NCBI GenBank assembly: GCA_036345935.2 | Contig: JADWOT020001773.1 | Span: 62,001 to 126,000, forward strand | Direction of reading: 5' to 3' | Length of the DNA stretch: 64,000 bases | DNA from: Taenia hydatigena | Taxonomy: Eukaryota > Platyhelminthes > Cestoda > Cyclophyllidea > Taeniidae | Part shown: positions 9,954 through 21,182 of the stretch, in pieces | Numbering within the stretch: the first letter of the stretch is position 1 | How the letters are laid out: each line of letters starts with the position of its first letter | Notes under the pieces: generated by a model | Told to the model about the DNA's origin: nothing | Databases searched by the model: none | What the model saw: only the letters and a program-made list of their open reading frames with translations | Translations under genes and position numbers: made by a program

Positions 9954-10377
9954 GTACGTATCAATGCACATTTATATACATTTGAAAAGCCCCTATTCAT
10001 GCACGGTACTTGCCGTTTTGTCAACTTTGATGAGGTGTGGCGCCTGAGTGCGAGGTGTAGTTTTTTGCGTTGGCCACAGTCACTGTCTGTTCTATGGGAA
10101 TTTAATGCCGGCTTAGGAATAACTGTCTCTTCTTATTTTTTTTTCAGCTGCCACCAGCTGTTTAAGTGCTTTCACTCATCACTGGTATATTTTAAATATT
10201 GTTAGTTCTAACTTTTGCGCTCATTGACATCTGGTCGTGTCACTGGCTGAATTTGTCCACTGTATTCATCTTGTCATCGCTTTCCGTTTGGAAGGGTAGA
10301 TGGCATGCTTTGGTCTATTACTCGTTTCCCTCATTCTAATCTGGCCAGGAGAGGTTGTGCCTAGCGTGTTAATTAAT

Positions 10378-10490
10378 ATGCATGTGCTTTTTGAGAATTT
10401 TGATTGGGACAAGTTGTCTGTGTTCATTACAAAGTGTAAATTCGTAGTTATCGGATTGGGTGTACTGGATGCTGATGGGTATGGATACGG
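10378..10490 (+). CDS. Family U exon-like block l (left)
   Basis: Contains MHVLFENFDWDKL and VFITKCKFVVIGLGVLDAD. The right copy (about 49760-49650) reads MRVLFDNLDCNKL and LITKHVKFVVSILSVQDAG, followed by AG|GTAGAA. Similarity is moderate and borders are uncertain. Confidence 0.3.
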
Positions 10491-12055
10491 CAGTTTGCTT
10501 CATTGTACGTGTGGGCATCTGCGATGGACTGTAATTATCAGTTCCGAATAAGTGTTCTTTCACATTCGGAGCAGTAGTATAGACACTACGCACAGTTGTA
10601 TTAAGTGAGTAGGTTCCAATTAATCTACTTGTCGTCAGAAAGCATGATGCTGCCCTACTTCTTCTTACTGTTTAGCGGATTTGAGGAGGACCATTTGGTA
10701 ATTGAATGTACACTTTTGGGCGCACTCAAGTTTTGCTGATTGTTAAGCGATTCCGTAGATTTCTTCCGCCGTTGTTACTCGAATCTGCCTGATTAGTGCT
10801 CCTTCTGTAAACCATCGGACTGTGCGCGTTTATTATTGTCAAGAAAAATCTCGGGATGTCTGCCTCCGTGTCAATCCACGGTGTTGCTGGACTTAATCAG
10901 TAAACATTACATTGAACTGTGTGTCCATCGCACTAGGCTTGGGACTCATCATCGTGTGCTTGGCACGCTATTGTTTCTTCTCACTGTGCCATCGTTCTTG
11001 TTTTTTGTTAGTAGGCATAAAGTTACTCCTTTCTTTTAGCATGGGATGCTCTCTTATTATCGTTAGAATGATTAATAATTCAATTGTGCTGTTTTCTGCA
11101 CTTTTCGTGCGTTTTCTATTTGCCCATGCTTAGTGCTTCGCGAGATTTTGGTTAAGCAACGTCTTTTTAGGTAGTTTTGAGGATGTTTATTGAAAGCCAA
11201 CAATTTGTTATTCCCGTTACTCAGTTGGCACTATCTTTTTGCTGATTCTCTTCGTTTTTCTGCAATTTCCTCGTAAAACATAATGCTTTTGAAAAGTAGT
11301 TAAAAGGCGAGTATTTAGCAGGGTGGAGTGTCTTGCCTTTGGTTAGCTTGCGAAGAGTAGACATCAATCCATTTACAGACTCTTGGTAGAATGCTAGGGT
11401 TTTTGTGTCTCGAATTCAATTATTGCGTGTAAAGTTAAGTAAGTTGACTTCATTTATGAAATCATAAGTTTTGCAATGATTCTGCCAGACCGCCTTCGTG
11501 CATTGTTTCATTTGATCACTACGAATTTTTTTTTTTCGTGCGAAATCTTACCTTTTCGTGGATATGCAGGGAACAACCAGACATTTTATTTCTGTCAGTT
11601 GTTTCGGCAAGCACTTTTTCCGTCTCCAAGCTTATAATCAACTCGTTAATAGGTTAAAACTTTCTTTTTATCTCTTTTAGCTTTTTGCCTCCAAAATTAA
11701 GCAGTTTTTGTCGATCCAGCCTTACTTTCTGTTGTGAATTCTTTTTTCCTGTGTTGCCTTCGCCTTGTGCCCATAATTACTTGACATTCTTAGAGGGAGG
11801 TAATTTTGAGTAGATCTTGCACGCCTTATTTGCAATGGTTGTTCTTTGTCCTATTTCCTGGGCGAGTTCTCGATTTGTACTACTTTTTTTCGTAATGGTC
11901 CCTGTGGTTTTCACTCCCAGTTGTAACTTTTTTTTAAGAGAATGCAGACACTTAACAAATAAAGGGTCTCAGGAATTACCACTGTGCGGGTGAGCTGAAA
12001 ACCAACATTTTCGGGATAGCCACTGACCGATAGACGTCTACACCTCTCAAGTGTC

Positions 12056-12177
12056 TGATTGCTGACTAGGTTGGCGCCTCTTGCTGGTACGGGTATCCAA
12101 GATTGTAGACGCCTTTCGCAAGAAACTCTGTCTACCACAGGCACTGGCACTGGCCTGTGCCATTCTCGATAAATGAT
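12056..12177 (+). CDS. Family U exon-like block m (left)
   Basis: Encodes LLTRLAPLAGTGIQDCRRL. In another frame it ends QALALACAILDK followed by TGA. The right copy (about 45760-45610) reads LLTRLTPPTGTGIQDCRCL and QALTLVRAILDK in one frame, so the left copy has lost bases between the two parts. Confidence 0.4.
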
Positions 12178-12339
12178 GTCTATTCCGTGTATAGCCTGAT
12201 CTAGTACTTGCTACTTTATGTAATACCGCTGCACTATAATTGCTCATGCAGATGTAGAACCAGCACTTCTATCTAGACCTTATTTCCTTTTGTTTATCAA
12301 GGCTTTTCCCAGCCCATGCTTGCTGTTTTCGTTTTGTAG

Positions 12340-12544
12340 GTTCAAGTGCCGATGATGTGTAAATGGGATGCAGACGAGAGGTCCGCTGTCCAAAGCGGAT
12401 TAGAAGTGCAATTTGTCGGTGTGGAAACACCGCTACTATCGTGAGGTCCATGAAAACCACTCATTAAGAGGGAAAGGAGACACTGGAATGATTTGATATG
12501 TCTTCTGGCAGCACTTTGATGTGGAACAGCACAAAACCCTGTAG
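12340..12544 (+). pseudogene. Family U exon n (left), in-frame stop
   Basis: Follows the acceptor CGTTTTGTAG. The 3' half reads REVHENHSLRGKGDTGMI, then TGA, then YVFWQHFDVEQHK. The right copy (45454-45260) reads REVYENHASRGKRDTGMIIS, then VFWQHFDVEQHK, without that stop, though it has a TAA earlier. Confidence 0.45.
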
Positions 12545-14980
12545 ATCCTGAGTCATCATTGTTCCTAATGCCTACGTCCCCCTCTCCAAGTTGTGATGAT
12601 GTCTCCGCAATGGTGTGTATTTCTGTTCATTTTTCATCATTAGCAAATTTAAAAATGATACTCATTTGTGCGCGTTTCCTCGCAAACAATGGAACATGGG
12701 TATTGAGTTTGCGCAGGTGATGGTAAATTTGCTTGTTGATCGACGTGGCCGAGGTGCGTGAGGTGAGGTGGTCCATTGTAATACGCTAGAAGGGTCTCCA
12801 GATTGTGGTACGAATGCAGCAGCTACTTTTTGCTAAGAGGGAATTATTAAATAAAGGTGGTTGTTTACCGCACCGCTTTTGTGTCGAGAGGTTAGTGAGT
12901 GCATAAACCATGCCTAATGGCTTAGGCTAGGTTTTGGTAAGTCCAAGTTGACTTGAATAATAAGTTGTAATTTCTAGGATAGTCTGAGATGGCATGCTGT
13001 CAAAGGGCAAACGTGGTGATGTCAAATAGAGCTGTTCAATTGTACGACATTTAATGCTTAGGAATGATCGCAATGGAATGCTAGTGATTTTAAAGCGAAA
13101 AGTGACAGCCTGAGTACATCGTTGGAACCTATGTTCTTGGTTGTTCATTTATAATTATGACAATTTGTACTCAGCTGTTTCTTTCATCGCTGGCAGCTGC
13201 AATATTCCTCAAGTTATGCAATCAAAATTTAAACCTGACCTATAAGTTAAGCAGCCTATTTTGGCAAACAGATAAAATAATGCAAGTATATAGAGCTACG
13301 TCACAAACTGTTTATTTAGATCTAGAATCGATCAGAATTATAATTTGACAGCTTAAACCACTTAGTAGTTACTTGCTGCAGTTCTCCTACCAAATTGTAA
13401 GAGTAAGTTTGGGATAGAGGTGAAGAGATGCGAAGTCGCTAGAATGGAGGGAGTAAGGATGGAGATGGACAGAAGAGGATTGGAAATGGACTCTGTAGGA
13501 TGACTCCTTACATCGCTGCGGTGTAGCTTTTTCTATTACTTTTTATATTTCTACCATTTATTCCTAAACTGATTCAATTGCTTACTCATCTAGGCGCGTG
13601 ACTAGGTAAAATTTGAAGAAACCCTCCCAACGACATGTGAAGCGGTTAGTCATAGCTCCCTTTTTGTGTCACTTACGCCGGATACTGGATGTAAAGATAT
13701 GTTGAAATGACGCATGCGAGTAAATTCCGGGGACAGAAGAAGGTGGCACAGGTGAAGGAAGGGGTGTTGGCGCCAAAAGTCACCCCTAATTTGTGATATC
13801 TATCTGCTTTCGCCCCTTCGACGTTTCTGAAATGAAGAATTGAAAGGTGTGGAATGATGAAGAGAGAGAGTGTTGCGACGTTAGTGAAGGATACAAATAA
13901 GACCGGAGACAAAGATAAAACGAGGTAGGTGAGAGGCACCGACGAATAACTGAATGGCAAGAATGGCAGCACGGCGAAGCAGGATGAATGAATGTAAGCG
14001 TGCGACACGCAGAACAGCATGTCTGGTAGTTTGTCGTGTGGTAGACCAATTTGAACCTGACACGTGCGAATCGATTGCAACACGTGTCGTGTGGTCTTGC
14101 CCAGTGCTGTCCGCTGTGAACTTTAGACAGCACCATTTGTAGGTGGTTTTGAGAGAGAAGGCGACACTTGCTTCTGTGCTTTCGTGACTTGATTAAGTTA
14201 TGTGCATCGTAGTGCATGCAAAGGAGGAGGAAGAGAATGAGAAGAACCACCGATACTAATGCGTTTTGACTTAAATGCCCTGCCTCGTTGTGACTGCTTA
14301 CCCTCGGCTTTTTTTTGAGGGGATGGCTATTATGCATTGGCAACTCACCCCTTGCAATTACTATGGCGCCAGCGAAGGTGCGTTTCTGCCGTTCAGTTTA
14401 GTTTCATGCCAAGACCAATTGCTGCCTTGCACCAGGGAGCACAATGGCAGTTAGCAAACCTCACCAACTACTACTCATACTTCACACCTCATAATTCGTA
14501 GACGCGTCCAACTCCCACCCCATCATCATGCTGCCCAATTCTTTTCTTCTCTCTATGCGAAATTCCTCTACCTGGCGCTCTATGTTAACGAATAAGAACG
14601 TGAGCTTTCTGCCTTCGACGAACCACCTGCTCCTTTTCCACTGTGCATTTGTACTTGCGCCAGTTTGCGCGTGTCATTGCTTGTTTTTATCTTCGTCCTT
14701 TGGAGAGTCGTCTTCATCAGTCTCCCCGAAAACATGTAAGAACGTCTGTGTGTGTGCCTGTATGTAAAGGCAAAGGCATATTCATCCAATCCTCTCCTTC
14801 AAAGTTGTCCTTCAAGCCAACCAAGTCGATAGTTCTATCTTGGGTGAAGTAAGACCTCCTTTGAGCGTTCGTTTTATGGCCAGTTAGTTGCCTTATTAAT
14901 TTAAACTGAACTTTTCACCAACATTCCATCACTTCCACATCAACCAACTCATTTCGCTATATTAAACCTTTTTTTACTTC
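12545..14980. other. Duplicated, mostly non-coding segment with mixed orientation
   Basis: 12900-13010 matches 44905-44810 inverted. 13000-13400 matches about 60190-60500 directly. 13440-13700 matches 42080-42370 directly. 14640-14850 resembles 63140-63300 directly. The 185-codon minus-strand ORF at 13786-14343 has no recognisable domain and no conserved counterpart, so I do not call it a gene. Confidence 0.45.
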
Positions 14981-15330
14981 CTGCGGCTTCTCTGCTTCCT
15001 CTCTTATTTGTGACTGAAATCGACAGGCCACATGGAACTGGCAGAAGGATTTGCGCCAGGTCAAGGCGATTCGCCGCCCACGTCGTCAATAATTCATGTC
15101 TCCTGTGCGGACGCGCGGCAAAGAAGTCCGCGAAACGGGGCAACGCCTTACAAAACACACGGCGGAATCACTGAACGACGACTGTGCGACTCCCGATAGA
15201 AAATCGTCAGTACATCCCACTCAGCGAATTGGCGTAGCGGCACAGCTCAGCCCTCTCGGAGCTCGGTGGCACTTACAAAAGGACAGCATTCGTCGAGTAC
15301 GCTCCAACAAACTTAAAACATAAATTAGAC
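14981..15330. promoter_or_regulatory. CpG-dense patch, possible promoter region
   Basis: CpG is frequent here (for example GGCGATTCGCCGCCCACGTC near 15064 and GCGGACGCGCGGC near 15106) while the surroundings are CpG-poor and AT-rich. ORFs on both strands cover it but show no domain. It could be a promoter-associated island, a 5' exon, or a fragment of different origin. No partner copy was found. Confidence 0.25.
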
Positions 15331-16739
15331 GCTACGAGCCAAATGATTTTCACTTTTAATGATGCAAAATCCAAGGGGTAAAAGGGATCTTCGCCTCGTC
15401 ACCGAGATGTTGCAGATTCCTTTGCCGAAAAACAATTCTAAGCAAAATGATTACAGAGAGTTGATAACTATCTGACCATGAAAAGCCACCGAGAGAGGCA
15501 AAAGTAAAGAGAAGTTCTCATTACAAAAGTGCTACTTAAAACGGTTATCATAGAAGCACAACGTTATAGTCCTAATGATTTTTTATGTCACAGATCAGTT
15601 AATAGTAAATCCTCCTCCAAGTTTTCGATGCTGACTAATAATTTTTATGCACGATGCTAATTCTCTTCTTGTTATCTTAAAAAAACAATATTTTAATGCT
15701 TACGCTTTTTTAAAGGTACATTGTAGGCGGCGGTCAGGAACACAACTTCAATCTCGATCCCGGCACAGTTAGTTCTACAGCACTCTACTACTACGCCATC
15801 AATCCGTCATTTCGTCTAAGACCATGAAAGAGTCTCATAGGTATCAACCTTTTCGTACTAGGCATGGGCAGAGGATCTGACACACTGCTGGCATGAATTT
15901 TGGTGGTATTGCATGTGAATAATGGAGGAATCGGCAAGTTGTTTATAGTTAAACCAAACGCTTGCCACTACTGTTTCAGACAGAAATGAAAATATTCAGC
16001 ACAAAACTTTGCACGTGTGTCGTTTGTTCAGCACTCTGTCTCGTCTTTGGTCATTTGGATGTTAATCAGACATTCGTCGGGTGCAGTGTCGTGCTAAGGC
16101 GTATTGGGGTAAACTGTTCGTCATCAGTACAATGGTTAGACACTTCAAATACTGCCTGAAAGCAGGACTTTTCGTAGCAAGAACAGAGTATCAAGCGCTG
16201 ACTTGGTTACAAACAATGAAGGAGATGGACCATTTATTTGCACACTGATATGAGTAATTGCAGCAATATGACTTGACAGCTCATTAAAAATAGAAAATGA
16301 GCATGGCAACGCAAACGCAATGTCCTGCAGACTCCCCTTAGTAGAAGAAGGTGGCGGCATAGGGAATACGATAATTTTGAGCAAATTTGCTAAACATTAT
16401 TGGAGAAACACACAGAATACTAATTATAACACGGCCATACATACGAGAGGTTTCTGGCACCTTATTTTAGGTCCTCAGCCGGAGAGATGAGCTCGTTTAG
16501 CAAGCCTTTAATGATTCCAGATTCATTTATACAAGCAGCATCTCAAAAGTGGCAGGAGCGGTTGGATCATGAGAGCCAGAAAGACGGTAGGAGCATCAAG
16601 CAAACCATGCTTGTAGCCCTCGCCTACCACAGAAACGCTAGACTTCTGTCGGACCTGCATCACTTAGAGCAGTATCAAAAGACCTCACATTACAGCGATC
16701 GTATCTGATTAAAAGTAGAAGTTAGTGCCTAATTTTCTT
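15331..16739. other. Unassigned interval
   Basis: A 73-codon plus-strand ORF at 16487-16708 (PDSFIQAASQKWQERLDHES) sits between a TCGTTTAG acceptor-like site and a G|GTAGGA donor-like site. It is a possible exon but unassigned. Nothing else is supported. Confidence 0.2.
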
Positions 16740-18330
16740 AAGGGAGCGGTCTCCTAGTAACAAAGTAATAGACCAACGCTGTTTCTGTTAAACAACAATC
16801 AGCCGACGTACTTTACCAAGGCAGAGCGGCGCATTTCGACCTAAGCACATCGGTACTAGCAGACCTACTCCCCCTGTTCCACCTCACTTACATACACAAT
16901 GGCGTACAGAACTCGGCCAAAGTGCAGAAGCACAAAGGCAAGTGACGCCTACTCCCAAGAAGCCACCTAACAACATGTGCCACTGATCCAGTCAGAAGTG
17001 ATGAATCACACAACTAACCACCAGAGATACTCGCACTCGCATTCCACCACCTTCCACGTTTCATCTTGCCTCCCATGTTCTCGTCGAATCCACCACCTAG
17101 TTCTCTGTCAAAGCCTCGGTCCTGCTTTGTTAGCTACTCATCTTCAGTCCGCTTCCCATCCTTCACCTCCATCGCCTCCCTCTTAATCCCAACTTCCCAC
17201 TCCGTTGTTTGAAAGACGTCAATAGGCCAACAAAGATAAAATCGTAATAATTAGAGGTAGCTCTGCTACTACCCTCTCCTCCTCTACTGCTTAGTCTTAA
17301 TCTCCCTACTAACCTTATTTATGTACGTCGTATTTTCGGTATTGTCACAATTGATTCTAGTGTATTTCACTTGTTAGGGTAAACCATGAGTAGCGTCTTT
17401 GTGTGTGCCGCTTGATAGAAACTTATATTCCTTCCACACAGTCAATTTCTCTATGCTTCACTGGAATACATGGTCGATGCAATGGGTAAACGAAGGCATC
17501 CAGGAAGATGCAGGAGAAAGCGGGCAGGAAATGAGGTATGTAGTGCTCCAGCACTGTTTAGAAACATCTAACAATGGCCATTTTCCATCTTCACCTCTCG
17601 CCCAACTGTTCTTTTGCGATTCAATCACCGTCGTTGTCCTCTCTGGTGCAAGACAACAAATAGTCCAGGCATGTGATTAGAAAATAAGCAACAAAAGCAT
17701 ACCTTCTATAGCTCCAAGGCAATCATTAGTTAGTCACTAATTTCTTTACTCAATTCATAGCTTGCACTGCCTCTACTGCCCATAACTACCCGAAAGGCGT
17801 CCTTCTAAAAGGAAACATCAGAGGTAAAAAGCTGGGAGCAAGCAGTCCAGACAAGGCAGCGCATTTATCCCAAGCACACTGGTATCAGTAGTCCGTCTCA
17901 AGGCAAAAAACAAAGGAAAATTGTGTCTACTCTTACAGAACCGCCTAGGAGAAATGTCGTCTAAAGCCCACACTAGGCGGCGCTGAGAGACAGCACCTGA
18001 TTCAAGCTGATCTATCACGCAACAAAGAGTCTGGCATGCTCACATGTGTCTTGTGTCGTCCACGAATGCTCATTCTTCATGAATTCATCCTTATAACTCT
18101 GTTAATCGCGCTTCGTTTTCTCCTTGTTTTTAGCCTTATGTCCCCATCACTCTAACCTCCTTACCCGCTGTTTAGAGACGTCAGAAGGCCAAAACAGATA
18201 GATATCGCAGAAATTAGGAGTAAGCTATGCCACCTGTTCCTCTTTCTTAGCTCATTTACCCGTCCAGTTGTATCCACTTCCTTCTTTACTGCATTTGTGT
18301 GCTCAATTTTCAGTTATCAAACCTGGTACC
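16740..18330 (+). repeat. Tandem duplication, unit about 1 kb
   Basis: Segments around 16820-17300 recur around 17850-18240 in the same orientation. Anchors are GGCAGCGCATTT-like sequence at about 16823 and 17853, and GAC GTC A-AAGGCC at about 17215 and 18177. Divergence is substantial and no coding constraint is seen. Confidence 0.45.
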
Positions 18331-21136
18331 TAGTGTAAATCGCATAACAAGGAAAATGATGGTTGACCTCCTCCAGTGCGCCATTCAAAAGGACTCAAAC
18401 TCCTTTTATTAGGTTGGTTACTTCTTGGTTTACTCAATCAGGTAACTAGATTAGTAAAATCAGTCGATCACTTCAAGAAGAGATAGGTGAAAGAAAGAAA
18501 GAAAGAAATGCAGAATGTTGCACCACAGCACTGTGCAGAGTTAACTGATAGTGTTCCTGGAATTTGAAACGTGAAATGCCACAAGGAATTACATAAGGAA
18601 GCAGGACGCTGAGTCTCATCTCTGAATAGTTTTGGGGTCAAAAGAGGGAGAAAAAGGTTGTTGCTTTATGCCCTTGGTTGAAGCTTTTATAGAATGAAAA
18701 TTGCATCGGATTTTCAGTTTGGATTATTTCCGGTCACAGGGACGTAGAGATATTTGAAGGTAAACATTAGTGCATTACCAATTTTCCATGTCAACCTAGA
18801 TGCTTTTATTGTTGACTAAGCTTTAATTTTATAAGGTAATAAGAAAGCAACTGCAAGCAATCACTGAATGAAATAAGACGCTATGCTGTAATTCCCACCG
18901 ATTCTGCATTTAAACGAACAAATACAACGCAGCCCTGCATGCTTGTGTCATTTAAGCTCTCTTTGTCAAAATTTGCTCCTTCAATATGGGTCAGCCCTAA
19001 ATAAAAAATTGAATTGCCGTATATAAATGCTATAAACATAGGTTCCATAAGCACAAATGCCTCCGCAGATACTTCTATCAGATTAACAGTAATGTTTCTA
19101 CCAGCATCACTTACTTGGATACTCACACTCCTGCTCCCGAACGTGGTGACATTTCATGGATTCACGACTGGATTTACCTGTCGCATGCAAAGACCATCGC
19201 TTAAACAGACTTACTCTGTCGGTACGTCTTTTCCTCTTTGTCTGTTTATTCCTCACACGTGAAGTGGTTTGGAGCGATTGGTGTGAATTCTACTAATTAA
19301 GTAACAAACTAATTATGTTTGAACATTGTTCGCAAGGCCGAGCCTAGCATAGGTTCCCAGTGAACCCTGTCATTTCATCTGCAGTTTCAACCAACGTGAC
19401 ATGCTGATTCTCCACTCACTGCATTAAGAAACGTTTTGACTTAAGGCGTACTTCGTGCATTATAAGTTGACGTGAGAGGGATACTAATAAGCAGAAAACA
19501 GGGTTCTCTCCTCTTAATCTCGAATCTCTTCTATGCGCCTATTTATTATAGCTTCACCACTACCAGGGAAGCGTTGGTGCTAAAATGTCGGCTTCTATTT
19601 GTCTACTCTTTAGTTTTGCTTGATAACCAGGTTTCGACACCACCGCTGACCCAAACCAGGAAATCATCCTTTTCGCCCTCTGCACATTTTAATCTAACTA
19701 GTGCGATCAAGGGCAGGATACTGCCTAACGCTCGGCAAGTCCCAAATTCCTGGACTCAGGATTATTCGTGGACATTGTGAAGTGCACACAGAATTCACAC
19801 AAATACCAGTATCCCATGAGAGCTTCACGAGTTTCTCCTTCGGTTTATAGCAGTGACGAAGGTGTGTGCCCTAGGAAATTGTGCATCTACGGGAATTATT
19901 AGGCGCTTTGTTCTTTCATCAAAGTCCAATGTATTTTTAGATATTTTTCAATACAGGCCTGCCCCGTCGCATTTGTCAGTAAATTTGTGAACAAGCCTGT
20001 GCACTTGTGAATGATAGACATTCGCTAGATAGGGTATGATAGTACACACCAGTTTCGCCCTCTCCTACGTGGGCGTCAGTCATTTCGAGTCCTCTGAGGA
20101 AAAACGGCTGTTGAACACTTTGAAATTTTGCAGGTTAGGGCAAAACATAATGAGTTATTGAATCGAGGCATTTACAAAACAAAAATTTTGCTAAATGTAG
20201 ACAGTCTGATTATCCAGAATCTCCAGGCAGTGCAAACCACTCCATTTTGACTTCAGCATTCCGGTTCGCAAGTCTCACCCAAGATGTTTAAAAAATTATA
20301 CTGCACTGTGGTCCAACTTCGCAGCCATATACATAGGCAGAAGTGAAGGAAGACGATGGGCTAGATTGAAGTGCTGAATAGACAATTTGGTGACTGTCTG
20401 CTCTCTGCGAGGCAACTTGTTTATTGTGTTTTACGTCTTTCTCCAACATTTTAAGCTTCTCGTAGTGCTAATTAAATGACCGATGGGTTGCATTGTTCCA
20501 GCTAAACCTCATCAAATAAGGAAGGCTAATGTGTTGGCAGAAATCATTTCTCATAGCAGGTCAGATCACAAATGCATTAAAATGTCTTAAAAAGGCATAT
20601 TTTCTAAAATGTGGACACGAAGAGGATCTTAATGCAGTACCGATTCGGTTGGTAGAAGAAAAATCACTGTTTTGCAAGTAAAACACTTCATTTTGCGAGA
20701 TCGTAATGCATTTTAAGTCCTTTTTTATTCCTGAGCTCCACAATGCAACCACATCTGGACCATCTTATTTTGCGACAGCTCAGGGGCAGAATAAAATGAA
20801 ATCGCACTGACATCCAGCTATTCATTGGCAAGATTTTAACATAAGAGGTTCCTCAGACAACTAACACACCTACGAGATTCTGCTTCACGTCATTGTTGGT
20901 GCATTTTTGTCTCAATATTAACAGCAGCTTCGAGTTATGCTCCTACATTTAGCGATTTCAAAGAAAGCTTTGCCTCCTGCCCTTCTCCACGATGGTGATT
21001 CTACACGGTCTCACTAATGACTGCAGTTTCGATGAGGCAGAAACTTTTATGACTAGGATCGTCTCTAATGCCTTCGTGCAATTCATGCATATCACTAGCA
21101 AGCTGCAGTGTGAATGAAGCTCTCCGTACAAATGAC

Positions 21137-21182
<46 letters not shown>

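Larger units (their letters stand above)
5648..12544 (+). pseudogene. Family U, left copy: unidentified multi-exon gene, decayed
   Basis: This is the overall span of at least a dozen short exon-like blocks that each have an inverted counterpart between 55.1 and 45.2 kb. They were found by comparing the two copies: substitutions fall mostly at silent positions, and donors or acceptors are shared. Lesions seen here include a 1-nt deletion and a TGA in the block near 9700-9800, a stop in the block at 12340, and TTTTGG in place of a TTTTAG acceptor near 9070. No domain could be named with confidence. The best preserved blocks are listed separately. The gene may have been longer in both directions. 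Confidence 0.5.

Noticed and set aside
13786..14343. 185-codon minus-strand ORF, one of the longest in the window
   Set aside because: Overlapping ORFs occupy other frames, there is no domain, and no frame-conserved partner copy exists; probably chance.
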